Assembly (NCBI GenBank): GCA_024347015.1
Contig: AP024889.1
Location: 1,054,001 to 1,118,000 of the forward strand
Length of the DNA: 64,000 bases
DNA from: Vibrio pectenicida
Lineage (GTDB): Bacteria; Pseudomonadota; Gammaproteobacteria; Enterobacterales; Vibrionaceae
Direction of reading: 5' to 3'
This document shows positions 28,004 through 35,448 of this stretch, one piece after another. The position numbers and the translations under genes were made by a program. The notes below the pieces were generated by a model that did no database searches, was not told the origin of the DNA, and worked only from the letters and a program-made list of their open reading frames with translations. Numbering within the stretch: the first letter of the stretch is position 1; every line of letters begins with the position of its first letter.

Positions 28004-28444
28004 ATGAACTTACCATTTTGGGAAAGTAAATCGCTCGAACAAATGACCGAACAAGAATGGGAAGCTCTTTGTGACGGCTGTGGTAAATGTTGTCTTCATA
28101 AACTCATGGATGAAGATACAGAAGAAATTTATTATACCAATGTTGCATGCAGTTGGTTAAACAGTAAAACGTGTTCATGCAAGGACTACCCTAACCGTTT
28201 TTCATCAGGAGAAGAATGCACTAAGCTGACTCGTGATGATATCGATGATTTTACTTGGCTACCCCATACTTGTGCTTATCGCCTCCTTGCCGAAAAACAA
28301 CCACTCCCAGAGTGGCACCCACTTATTACTGGTTCAAAGTCTGCCATGCATGCCGCTGGAGAAAGCGTCCGTAGCAAAGTGGTATACGAAATTGATGTGG
28401 TAAATTGGGAAGACCATATTTTGAATCATCCTAGCCGAGGCTAG
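28004..28444 (+). CDS. ycgN: YcgN family cysteine cluster protein, prophage integration gene
   Basis: A 146-residue protein of the UPF0260/YcgN family. Cysteines occur as [29 protein letters not shown] and a further EECTKL, a probable metal-binding set. Function unknown. The last codons ([10 protein letters not shown]) overlap the prophage att core: codons up to the crossover are host DNA and the final ones are phage-supplied, yet the protein is unchanged. The start could also be an ATG two codons earlier; neither has a strong ribosome site. The displaced host 3' end is at attR, near 63766. Confidence 0.9.
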   Translation: MNLPFWESKSLEQMTEQEWEALCDGCGKCCLHKLMDEDTEEIYYTNVACSWLNSKTCSCKDYPNRFSSGEECTKLTRDDIDDFTWLPHTCAYRLLAEKQPLPEWHPLITGSKSAMHAAGESVRSKVVYEIDVVNWEDHILNHPSRG

Positions 28445-28445
28445 G
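28410..28445 (+). repeat. attL (prophage left attachment site)
   Basis: A 25-bp segment (28410-28434) recurs exactly at 63766-63790; the match continues to 36 bp with two mismatches. It lies in the last codons of ycgN, beside the integrase gene. This defines the left boundary of the prophage. Confidence 0.92.
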
Positions 28446-28522
28446 CATTGTAAGGTATATCAAGGCTTTACTTGTGATCGCTTCGTCAATAATCATCAAT
28501 ATTTATCAATATTAAGAAAATT

Positions 28523-28555
28523 TGTGGACACAATATGGACGTTTTAGTGTCCACA
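28523..28555. promoter_or_regulatory. Candidate integrase arm-type sites (P' arm)
   Basis: TGTGGACA at 28523-28530 and its inverted copy TGTCCACA at 28548-28555 form a perfect inverted repeat between attL and the int stop. A third copy lies near attR (63686-63693). Confidence 0.45.
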
Positions 28556-28563
28556 TTGGCCAC

Positions 28564-29589
28564 TTATTTGAGGTTTGCTAAAGGGTTTTTTGAAACCACA
28601 TCTTCTAAGTGATCAGGGGCTAGGTGAGCGTATCGCATGGTTTGTTTAATATCGCTGTGACCAAGGATTCGTTGCAGGGCGATAATGTTACCACCGTTCA
28701 TCATGTAGTAAGACGCAAATGTATGGCGCAGAACGTGGGCGGCTTGCTGCTTTAGCCGTGGAACATTACGCACGATAAATCGGTAAACTGTCGAATAGCC
28801 AATGTTAAACAATGGGCCTGAACCCTCTTTGTAAATCACATCATAAAGTTCTGGGCTGATCGGCACCGAACGATTCTTTTTGCCTTTAGTCTTTGTAAAC
28901 GTGACTTTGTATTTAGTGAGCTGCGCGCCAGTGAGTCTAGATGCTTCACGGAATCGCCCACCTGTTGCTAAACAAAGTTTGATAATTTTGTGCATGTCGT
29001 CGTGGAACTCGTGCGCTTCGGCATTGGTAATGAGCGTTTGCATTTCCTCAACGGTCAAAAACTCCATTTCCGTTTCATGTATCTTGAATTGTCGAACAGA
29101 CTGCAGAGGATTTTCACCTTTCCATTCGCCCATTCGTTGCAGCTCAACAATCACCGCATTAAGCAAGTCTTGCTCGGTGTTACAGGTGCGAAATGTTACC
29201 GCCACTTTTCGCCCGTTCAGGTCTGCGACTTCTCCGGCAATGCGTCGAGTTCGATAGTCGGTGAACATAGCTGGCGTGACTTTTTGATAAAGTGGATCGC
29301 CCATTGCTAACCCAATAACTTTTAATTTGTTATAGGTGTATTTTGAATGGGCTAATGACTGGCCGTGGCGTTCCTGCCATAAATCAATCATATCCAGTAG
29401 GCTGCGAGTTTGGCTTTTTTCACCTAACCATGGTTTATCGTCTGTCTCTTTTAAAACAAACTTTTCGTAAGCCATAGCTTCGCCCTTAGTGGCAAAGCGT
29501 TTTCTTATGCGTTTACCATTGCGACCATTTGGCCGCACATCGCAAATCCATGGTTTTTTGTTTCCGTCTTCTAGTTTACGTACAGACAT
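28564..29589 (-). CDS. int: Tyrosine-type phage integrase
   Basis: A 341-residue site-specific recombinase. The catalytic set is visible: Arg in TGGRFREASRL, the HVLRHTFASYYM box (HxLRH), GHSDIKQTMRYAHLAP with its histidine, and the nucleophilic Tyr of MRYAH. The N-terminus has an arm-binding domain like P2/HP1 integrases. It joins attP to the ycgN 3' end. Its stop is about 120 bases from attL. The ATG at 29589 lies only five bases after the stop of the nuclease gene and has no good ribosome site, suggesting coupling to the cargo operon. Confidence 0.95.
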   Translation of the reverse strand: MSVRKLEDGNKKPWICDVRPNGRNGKRIRKRFATKGEAMAYEKFVLKETDDKPWLGEKSQTRSLLDMIDLWQERHGQSLAHSKYTYNKLKVIGLAMGDPLYQKVTPAMFTDYRTRRIAGEVADLNGRKVAVTFRTCNTEQDLLNAVIVELQRMGEWKGENPLQSVRQFKIHETEMEFLTVEEMQTLITNAEAHEFHDDMHKIIKLCLATGGRFREASRLTGAQLTKYKVTFTKTKGKKNRSVPISPELYDVIYKEGSGPLFNIGYSTVYRFIVRNVPRLKQQAAHVLRHTFASYYMMNGGNIIALQRILGHSDIKQTMRYAHLAPDHLEDVVSKNPLANLK

Positions 29590-29594
29590 ATAGA

Positions 29595-30341
29595 TTAGAT
29601 ATGATTTTCGAGCAGGCTATCTGGATGATGAGCTGGGCAGCAGTTAGCACAAGTATGGTTACATTTTTTCTTTTTTCTCGCACTCTTATCCGAAGCGACA
29701 TCTTTTAGGGCTATAAATATATGCCTTACAGTAAAGATTTCCCCAGTTGCTTTACTATTGTGTGTTGTCTCGAAAAAGTTACTTCCATTATTACTAGTAA
29801 AATTTAGGCTGAATTCCTTGGACTTATTTTCTTTTTTACTCAGGTAAGTTTTCCATTTTCTAAGCACATCGGCACTATTCTCTTTTCGGCAATAAATAAG
29901 TACAGCCCCATCTTTGAACGCTCGTGTAGCGTAGCGATCTGCTAGTTGCCTAAAGCCTTCCATAATATGAGTGTTGCTGTAATCAAATTTGGCTTCTGCT
30001 AAAAACCGAAAGTTTTGGTGGGTTTCTTCAATACATATATCACAGTTACCAGAGAAAGAAGTGTCATGAGAAGCATTGTGATGTAGGAAATGTAACAAGT
30101 TAACGATTTCTAATGAAACTCTATCTTCATCATCGTGTTCCCTATGAATAGGGTGCATTTCTACACGTTGTATTATTCTTTCTAGATCAGCATACACTCT
30201 CTGCAGATTGGTATTGTAGCCCTGTCTAGCTAAATCTGATTGGTATCCTGCTGTGCAGTTAGGGAGGGTGTCTCTAAAGACGCCGGTATTTATTGCACCT
30301 AAAGTTAAAGCGTCAAGTGGGTTAGGGGGGGAGGTGTTCAA
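29595..30341 (-). CDS. PD-(D/E)XK-type nuclease, third gene of cargo operon
   Basis: A 248-residue protein with a restriction-endonuclease-like core. Helix residue Glu78 (DRVSLEIVNLL), Asp101 in NCDICIE, Glu116-Ala-Lys118 in FLAEAKF, and Gln132 in GFRQLADRYA follow the spacing of the PD-(D/E)XK superfamily. A cysteine/histidine cluster at the C-terminus (CNHTCANCCPAHH, 227-239) may bind zinc. It would cut DNA, but the target is unknown. The start is TTG at 30341, overlapping the previous stop as TTGA with GGAAGGGG upstream, so translation is coupled. Last of three genes; int follows at once. The fold call is by eye. Confidence 0.65.
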   Translation of the reverse strand: MNTSPPNPLDALTLGAINTGVFRDTLPNCTAGYQSDLARQGYNTNLQRVYADLERIIQRVEMHPIHREHDDEDRVSLEIVNLLHFLHHNASHDTSFSGNCDICIEETHQNFRFLAEAKFDYSNTHIMEGFRQLADRYATRAFKDGAVLIYCRKENSADVLRKWKTYLSKKENKSKEFSLNFTSNNGSNFFETTHNSKATGEIFTVRHIFIALKDVASDKSARKKKKCNHTCANCCPAHHPDSLLENHI

Positions 30342-30754
30342 TTAATTGCCCCTTCCGCATTTATAAAATCGTTTGAAAGGACGAACGAGATCTTAACTTC
30401 ATTCTCAAAGTAAGGGATCTCTCTTCCTGTTACAGGATGGCAGAGAACACCCATTTGTTGAGCTTCGTACACTTCATCAGCCGTTAGTTCATACAAACCA
30501 TTGGCGTATAGCTCGTATCTAAGGTTAAGTACATGAATAGAAGGGTGCACTAGATAATTAGTTGCCTTGAGCATAAGCTCGTTTTCATTGTTGTTTAACC
30601 CACCATTTGTGCAAAGCTCACGCAAATTTATGGGAGTACCTTCAAGATATTCCTTTCTATTGTTCAAAGATCTTAAAACACGATTAATGACAGGGAGTAC
30701 TTCGGTATCCTCCCAATCATTGTGTATACGTGTCATTAGATCATTTAGATTCAT
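30338..30754 (-). CDS. Unknown 138-residue protein, middle gene of cargo operon
   Basis: A soluble, acidic-to-neutral protein of 138 residues with no recognised motif. The N-terminal half looks helical (LNDLMTRIHNDWEDTEVLPVINRVLRSL) and the C-terminal half has short strand-like stretches (VKISFVLSNDF). It overlaps the upstream gene by ATGA and the downstream nuclease by TTGA, the mark of proteins made in fixed ratio. It could be an adaptor, specificity subunit or regulator of the nuclease. No catalytic residue set is apparent. Confidence 0.6.
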   Translation of the reverse strand: MNLNDLMTRIHNDWEDTEVLPVINRVLRSLNNRKEYLEGTPINLRELCTNGGLNNNENELMLKATNYLVHPSIHVLNLRYELYANGLYELTADEVYEAQQMGVLCHPVTGREIPYFENEVKISFVLSNDFINAEGAIN

Positions 30755-31875
30755 GTTGTTAAAAGCCTTGTTTTGTACGCGTCGATATCATTTTTTAAAG
30801 ATATTATATGATCAGTATAATCTACCTCTGTTTTACAGTTTGATAATATCACATAGTCTAATATAGGGAGGCCTCCTGCTTGAATAAGTTTTGCGGTTCC
30901 CGGTAAATAGGCTTCGGTTTCATAGCTACCTTCAACCGTATCAGACGATCTTCTTTTTCTTAAAGCTATTCGAAAAGGCTGCAACATGGTCTTACTTTGC
31001 TCAAGGCTGCTCTTTCCACCTTTATGGAATATCTCACCGCGCAAATCTTTTGTGCTAGCACGCATTTTTTCTTGATGTATTACTGAGCCAACAATGAATC
31101 CAAGTTCACATACTCTTAACTTCGAGTGCTCGTAGCCACCTGGTACGGCTAGGAATAGATTCTCATTTGTAAGTTCGAGTTGTGTGGATGGTAGAATTGT
31201 CTCAATTGTGTCGCTAAAAGCCTTTTGTAAATAAGCGAAAGTTTCTTCAATTGCTTGCTTTGATGATAGCGATGCGGTGTCCAAACGAAACTCTAGCGTT
31301 TGGTCTGAAAAACTCACATACACTGAGTCATAGTAGCGCCTCTTTATATGACGCTTTGCTTTAATGTCGTAAAGCTCTTCGGGTAGAGTAAACCCTGCGT
31401 TTAGTTGTTGGAAATAATTATCATCAAGCTCGATCGTTTCCTCTAAAACTTTTACAGAAGCATAGGTCAGTAAAAAACCGTCACTCATAAATTCAGTCTT
31501 AATAAGCTTAGGGATATGAGTTAACTTACTGTCAGTATCTTCATCCACAAACGGATAGTTGATTTCTTCATGCGGTATATCTACTTCGATTTCTTTAGCC
31601 TGCGCTTCAATTTTTTCTAGGGCGTCAGAATCTAGCTTTTTGATACCAACTGTCTTATCACCAAAAAGAATGAACTGCTCGTAAGCTTGGTACAGATTCT
31701 GAACTTTATTTTTGTCCTTCAATTCGCTAGAGGTAACTAGACTACGGATAGATTCTTTTGTTTCGTCTATACTGCGTTTTGTATTAATCTTAGCTTCTTT
31801 AAGTATTAGGCGAAGCATACGGCTTGGAATACGACTAGCAATCGAGTTGGCGAGAAGGTGCATGTTTTTTGGCAT
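30751..31875 (-). CDS. Unknown 374-residue protein, first gene of cargo operon
   Basis: A soluble protein of 374 residues that I cannot assign. It has a helical, basic N-terminal third (LANSIASRIPSRMLRLILKEAK), then an acidic linker and a mixed region including RRYYDSVYVSFSDQTLEFRLDTASLSS and a basic FRIALRKRRSS segment near residue 310. No ATPase, helicase, toxin or membrane motif is visible. The ATG at 31875 is preferred over an upstream TTG at 31926. It may recognise nucleic acid through its basic segments, but that is a guess. The whole operon is AT-rich compared with the phage structural genes. Confidence 0.6.
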   Translation of the reverse strand: MPKNMHLLANSIASRIPSRMLRLILKEAKINTKRSIDETKESIRSLVTSSELKDKNKVQNLYQAYEQFILFGDKTVGIKKLDSDALEKIEAQAKEIEVDIPHEEINYPFVDEDTDSKLTHIPKLIKTEFMSDGFLLTYASVKVLEETIELDDNYFQQLNAGFTLPEELYDIKAKRHIKRRYYDSVYVSFSDQTLEFRLDTASLSSKQAIEETFAYLQKAFSDTIETILPSTQLELTNENLFLAVPGGYEHSKLRVCELGFIVGSVIHQEKMRASTKDLRGEIFHKGGKSSLEQSKTMLQPFRIALRKRRSSDTVEGSYETEAYLPGTAKLIQAGGLPILDYVILSNCKTEVDYTDHIISLKNDIDAYKTRLLTT

Positions 31876-32016
31876 ATTGTTCACTTGATTGTTGAAAGGC
31901 TTTCTTTGTGTTATATATGCAACCAATATATATCAAAGATGTTCAATAGTAATCAATATTCAAAACAAACATTGATCAAGTGCGCAGTCTTTTGAATTTA
32001 GTAATTAAATTGTTAT

Positions 32017-32193
32017 TTAGCACCTGAGCTCCCCATCGAAATCATGATCTAGGTTAAGACTGTCACGCCACTGGATCTGTTCTTTTTTAGAAAGGTTATA
32101 GCGCCTAATAAAAGCAACCCAATTGACAGGGTCATTCAAGTGTTTCTTAACGAGTTTATTGATGCCAATGATTTCGATGAGTTTTAGTAACAT
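32017..32193 (-). CDS. Small hypothetical protein (58 residues)
   Basis: A 58-codon frame starting ATG at 32193 with a TAGG ribosome-like site ten bases upstream. The product is basic and amphipathic (LLKLIEIIGINKLVKKHL, then RRYNLSKKEQIQWRDSL). No family recognised. It is the only coding candidate in the 31876-32261 gap between the cargo operon and the PH-domain gene, and is in the same direction as both. It may be genuine, or the gap may be mainly promoter for the cargo operon. Confidence 0.35.
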   Translation of the reverse strand: MLLKLIEIIGINKLVKKHLNDPVNWVAFIRRYNLSKKEQIQWRDSLNLDHDFDGELRC

Positions 32194-32261
32194 TGCAAAT
32201 TACCTATGTTTTTCTCTATATTGTTTTCTTCAAATGGCATTGAATGATTGCCTTTTGTTGA

Positions 32262-32627
32262 TTAAACACCAGAACTTAGTAGTGAGGCTATTTTCTTAAC
32301 ATCCGTTCCTTTCAAAAACGCAAACTCTATCTGCCCTAGGCCAGAAGCCCAGATTTTAAACTCAGCATCTAAGTCAAAAGTACCTGCACTTTCCACTGAA
32401 AAAGCAGTAATCTTTGAATAAGGCAGAATGAAAAACTCTGCTTTTTTTCCTCGTAAACCCTGAATATCAACGGTAATTAAACGTTTGTTGGTCAGAATCA
32501 GCATATCTCGAACTGTTTTATATTCGAGTACCACAGTTTCACCATCTTGCATCAAAAAGCCGTAACGCTCTTCACCAGTGCCTACAGGTTCTTCTGTTAA
32601 CCCAACAAGCTTTAAGCCTTTGAACAT
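32262..32627 (-). CDS. PH-domain protein
   Basis: A 121-residue protein resembling bacterial PH-like domains: ETVVLEYKTVRDMLILTNKRLITVDIQGLRGKKAEFFILPYSKI is the characteristic strand pattern in which NKRLI and YSKI are conserved. Such small proteins occur widely; their function is mostly unknown. The ATG at 32627 has AGGAG upstream. It lies downstream of the repressor in the same direction, a position where lysogeny-expressed accessory genes occur, so a role in superinfection immunity is possible but unproven. Confidence 0.7.
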   Translation of the reverse strand: MFKGLKLVGLTEEPVGTGEERYGFLMQDGETVVLEYKTVRDMLILTNKRLITVDIQGLRGKKAEFFILPYSKITAFSVESAGTFDLDAEFKIWASGLGQIEFAFLKGTDVKKIASLLSSGV

Positions 32628-32731
32628 TGTTACTCTCCTAGTCATTTAGTTGAACTTGGATAATAACTAATAAGCCTCATGAATTAAGGGATTATGATAA
32701 AACATGATGCTTATTTGTGATCTGCAAGGTG

Positions 32732-33331
32732 TTATTTCTTTTTCATTTCCATCACTACACGCCCAAGCACTTTTATATCTTCTTCAGATATTTCAATGGT
32801 TGATGTATCAAAAGCAATCGCAAGTTTCTTACCTGGTAAACGCTGTAGGTAGTTGATAGACAAGCGTCCATCTACATCAATCAAGTAGTCGCCTGATATT
32901 GGGTCAACGGAGTCTTTGTTGATGTAGTAAATGCCTGCATCGCCTTCAATGACTTGAGTGTTTGATGGCTTTAGGCCAAAGCGTTCGAGAGTCGCCAAGT
33001 CTATAGACATGCTACCTGACTTCTCTAATAAACCACCGTCAAGTTTGTAAATACCTAAATTTTCATTTGGACTACTACTGCCAGAAAATGGTTCACCTTC
33101 GCCAAGAGCGAGGTACTTAACTGATGCTCCCGATGCTAAATGTTCGCGAACAATTAATTCATGAGCAATTCGATCGTGATGATGCCAAGTTAAGATGGTC
33201 GATTTTGGGATTCCGTAGTGATCGGCTAGCAAATTGTAGCTATCACAACCCGTCACTATTTTTAGCCTATCCGTAAATTCGCGACCACTTGAGTACTCGA
33301 ACGGGGGAACCTTAGCTGGAATTCGACTCAT
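32732..33331 (-). CDS. CI-type lysogeny repressor
   Basis: A 199-residue repressor. The N-terminal helix-turn-helix (SGREFTDRLKIVTGCDSYNLLADHYGIPKSTILTWHHHDRI) is like the Bacteriophage_CI family of 186 and K139. The C-terminal domain keeps an S24-like outline (GDYLIDVDGRL), but the position of the catalytic serine in the usual GDSM is GDAG here, so RecA-assisted self-cleavage is unlikely. The ATG at 33331 has AGGG upstream; an upstream TTG at 33373 is possible. It is divergent from cox across an operator-like array. Confidence 0.8.
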   Translation of the reverse strand: MSRIPAKVPPFEYSSGREFTDRLKIVTGCDSYNLLADHYGIPKSTILTWHHHDRIAHELIVREHLASGASVKYLALGEGEPFSGSSSPNENLGIYKLDGGLLEKSGSMSIDLATLERFGLKPSNTQVIEGDAGIYYINKDSVDPISGDYLIDVDGRLSINYLQRLPGKKLAIAFDTSTIEISEEDIKVLGRVVMEMKKK

Positions 33332-33369
33332 TTCATTAACCCTGTCATAAATAGATCTAGATCCCGAAA

Positions 33370-33460
33370 TCAATTACATTTAATTTTATTTTCAATTAAA
33401 TTGAGTTTAAAACTTGAATTGATTGCGTTTTCGATCAAATATAATTTCATATTCAATTGA
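33370..33460. promoter_or_regulatory. Lysis-lysogeny control region with repeated TCAATT/AATTGA
   Basis: The cI-cox intergenic region (33332-33518) contains the hexamer TCAATT or its complement at 33370, 33392, 33399, 33417 and, as the overlapping palindrome TCAATTGA, 33453. Two copies form TCAATTAAATTGA. These are candidate operator half-sites for the repressor or Cox. Confidence 0.5.
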
Positions 33461-33518
33461 TGCTGTCATGTTCCACCAATAGGCACCAATAAAATCTCAA
33501 AAGCGTAGGATACCACTT

Positions 33519-33719
33519 ATGGCAACACTGCAAATAGCAATAGATGCGCCCGTATGCACAAAAAAGGAATTTTTGCGTCGTACTGGCATGTCTTCTTCTT
33601 CATTTGATCGCCAAAAAGACCTTGGCAACATTCCTATTGTTCCTAAAGACGCATCTAAAGGTTTGATTTTGATCAACATGGTTAAGTACAACCAACAGCT
33701 AGCGGAGCAACAAGTATGA
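33519..33719 (+). CDS. Cox-like excisionase/regulator
   Basis: A 66-residue protein at the position of cox in P2-type phages, immediately across from cI. APVCTKKEFLRRTGMSSSSFDRQKDLGNIPIVPKDAS looks like a winged-helix/MerR-like DNA-binding segment used by Cox proteins, which repress the lysogenic promoter and direct excision. ATG with TAGGAT upstream. Its stop overlaps the next ATG. Identity relies on position and size as well as sequence. Confidence 0.65.
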   Translation: MATLQIAIDAPVCTKKEFLRRTGMSSSSFDRQKDLGNIPIVPKDASKGLILINMVKYNQQLAEQQV

Positions 33720-33877
33720 GCTTCGCTATCCCACCTAAAACCAAACTCACCCAGCAAGATATTACTTTGCAACATTTGGCGAGTGAGTCTTGGGAAGATA
33801 AATACCCGAACAAATGCCCAGTATGGCTAGAAGTAATTGGCTGGACATTCGTTTTCGTACCGTTTTTCTTCATTTGA
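33716..33877 (+). CDS. Small hypothetical phage protein (53 residues)
   Basis: The ATG overlaps the cox stop (ATGA), giving a 53-codon frame. The N-terminal part is polar (KTKLTQQDITLQHLASESWED) and the C-terminal part is strongly hydrophobic (VIGWTFVFVPFFFI), so a single C-terminal membrane anchor is likely. No family is recognised. The overlap argues that it is translated as part of the early operon. Confidence 0.55.
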   Translation: MSFAIPPKTKLTQQDITLQHLASESWEDKYPNKCPVWLEVIGWTFVFVPFFFI

Positions 33878-33886
33878 GTATTGGTT

Positions 33887-34426
33887 ATGGACGTAAATAA
33901 CTCAATGTGCGTATTACGTGAACGCAAACAACAAGCTTTTGATGCAGCTTGCTGCGATTTTGTTGTCAATCACGATGTTGAGGCGATTGCTCGAAAGCTT
34001 GAAATTAACGGCACAATACTTCGCAACATGCTAAACCCAAACCAACCGCACGTGCTTAAACCTGTTGTGCTTGCTTCTATCAGCCGTGCTTCTGGTGACT
34101 ACTCAATCGTAAATACGTTATTTTCAGGTGATGGTGTGGTCACTATCCCATTACCAAAAGCAGAAGATGATCTGAACCTGATTGAACGAGTTCTACAACT
34201 CAACAACCATTCTGGTGAGCTTTCTAGCGATGCGTTAGCCATGTGCACCGCAGAACGTTTACCACGATCTACCAAGCGTAAAACTCTTGCCAAAGCTCAA
34301 GCGGCTTTGAGCAACTTGGTTTTGCTAATCAATGACCTTGAACACCGCACCACAGGCCTACAGCCCTTAGTACAAATGGGTACAGACTTTTTGGTTAATG
34401 GTGCTCCAATCCCCGGCTTAGCCTAA
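33887..34426 (+). CDS. Phage regulatory protein CII (CP76-like)
   Basis: A 179-residue protein with an N-terminal helix-turn-helix-like segment (FVVNHDVEAIARKLEINGTILRNMLNPNQPHVLKPVVLASISRASGDYSIV) resembling the Phage_CP76/CII family of P2-type and Vibrio phages. The C-terminal part is helical (SNLVLLINDLEHRTTGLQPL). It would act in the lysis-lysogeny decision. The ATG at 33887 is preferred over an in-frame TTG at 33881. It lies nine bases after the small membrane ORF. Confidence 0.65.
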   Translation: MDVNNSMCVLRERKQQAFDAACCDFVVNHDVEAIARKLEINGTILRNMLNPNQPHVLKPVVLASISRASGDYSIVNTLFSGDGVVTIPLPKAEDDLNLIERVLQLNNHSGELSSDALAMCTAERLPRSTKRKTLAKAQAALSNLVLLINDLEHRTTGLQPLVQMGTDFLVNGAPIPGLA

Positions 34427-34435
34427 GGAGTAGTT

Positions 34436-34774
34436 GTGAATCAGTTGGCACATAAACAAGAACAGCAACAAGAAGAAGCACCGAGCGCATTAGACAGTAT
34501 TGATGCTTGCAAAGCACTTTTTGACAAAGGTGCAAAGCGTCAAAGAGTTTGCAAAATGTATGACGAAATGAGTGACCGCAACCGTGGTTTGATTTTGATC
34601 GCGGGTGGGATGTCGCCAAAAGACTATAAGCGCGAATTTGACTCGTTCGATGATCTTGAGCTGCAAAAAGTCCGTTCAGGTATGCAGCTTATGAAAGAGA
34701 TGGTGTTGAAGTTTGACCGAAGAGTGGGCGATGTCCGCCGCTTAAAACACTCCGATATTTGCAACATTAACTAA
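34436..34774 (+). CDS. Hypothetical early phage protein
   Basis: A 112-residue helical, charged protein starting at GTG 34436 with AAGGAG upstream. ALDSIDACKALFDKGAKRQRVCKMYDEMSDRNRGLILIAGGMSP is a helix-rich segment without a known signature. It is the last gene before a terminator, which ends the first early block. No function can be assigned. Confidence 0.55.
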   Translation: MNQLAHKQEQQQEEAPSALDSIDACKALFDKGAKRQRVCKMYDEMSDRNRGLILIAGGMSPKDYKREFDSFDDLELQKVRSGMQLMKEMVLKFDRRVGDVRRLKHSDICNIN

Positions 34775-34789
34775 TTACCTAGCCAACCT

Positions 34790-34815
34790 TGCCCCTGTAA
34801 CAGGGGGCTTTTTTT
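34790..34815 (+). terminator. Early-region terminator
   Basis: Stem GCCCCTG/CAGGGGGC with a TAA loop, followed by seven T, 16 bases past the preceding stop. Confidence 0.8.
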
Positions 34816-34839
34816 CGTCTTAGCGTAGGAGCATAGAAG

Positions 34840-35448
34840 ATGAGTGAACTAGAACATGCCAACGCCGTGTTAGCCGAAGCACGCGAAGTACTTAAAAAGT
34901 CCGAAGAAAACTACAACAAATCACTAAAATTACATGATCTCTCTTTGGTTCAACACCGAGAGCTTGCATATGCATTGTCTTGCTTGGTTCATCCATCAAA
35001 TACAATGGAACCGTTGTCTGATGATGAAATAGAACAGTTAAAGCAATCACTTAAGAATATTCCATCTATGCCGTTTGAGTTTATACCAAAAGAGCCTGTT
35101 TTTGCGAATGGTCGAATAATTGGTTTAGTTGATTCTAGCCATGAGCGCATAGAGCACCGCGAAGTTTATGACATCGTTAACGCAATTAATACGCTGGCGA
35201 TTGCTAACACTGATGTGATTCATGTATTTACGGAGTTTTACCCTCATATTGAGGAATTTTGCGTAAATGTGTACGGAGTTTATCAAGACTACATAGCTAA
35301 TCCCTCTATCAAGCCCCTGATACAAGAGCTTGTTTTTCTGGCAGATAATGAAGCATTGGAAAAACTTCTTTCAATCGAAAGTCTGTTAACAGATCTGATC
35401 ATTGAAGCCCGTGAAGAGGCCGAAGCAAAAGCAGAGGTGGAAGCATGA
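34840..35448 (+). CDS. Hypothetical phage protein with N-terminal coiled coil
   Basis: A 202-residue acidic protein. Residues 1-45 form a probable coiled coil (ELEHANAVLAEAREVLKKSEENY), followed by an unassigned central region and a C-terminal Glu/Ala helix. It overlaps the methyltransferase gene by four bases (ATGA). ATG with GTAGGAG upstream. No recognised function; co-translation with a DNA methyltransferase suggests an early DNA-related role. Confidence 0.55.
   Translation: MSELEHANAVLAEAREVLKKSEENYNKSLKLHDLSLVQHRELAYALSCLVHPSNTMEPLSDDEIEQLKQSLKNIPSMPFEFIPKEPVFANGRIIGLVDSSHERIEHREVYDIVNAINTLAIANTDVIHVFTEFYPHIEEFCVNVYGVYQDYIANPSIKPLIQELVFLADNEALEKLLSIESLLTDLIIEAREEAEAKAEVEA

Noticed and set aside
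26403..28444. Cysteine-cluster genes as a metal-resistance or defence island
   Set aside because: The YkgJ-like and YcgN-like genes are common conserved gammaproteobacterial genes; proximity is not evidence of a system.
28455..28560. CRISPR-like or tandem array near attL
   Set aside because: Only short repeats of TCAATATT-type and the integrase arm octamers are present; no regular spacer structure anywhere in the window.
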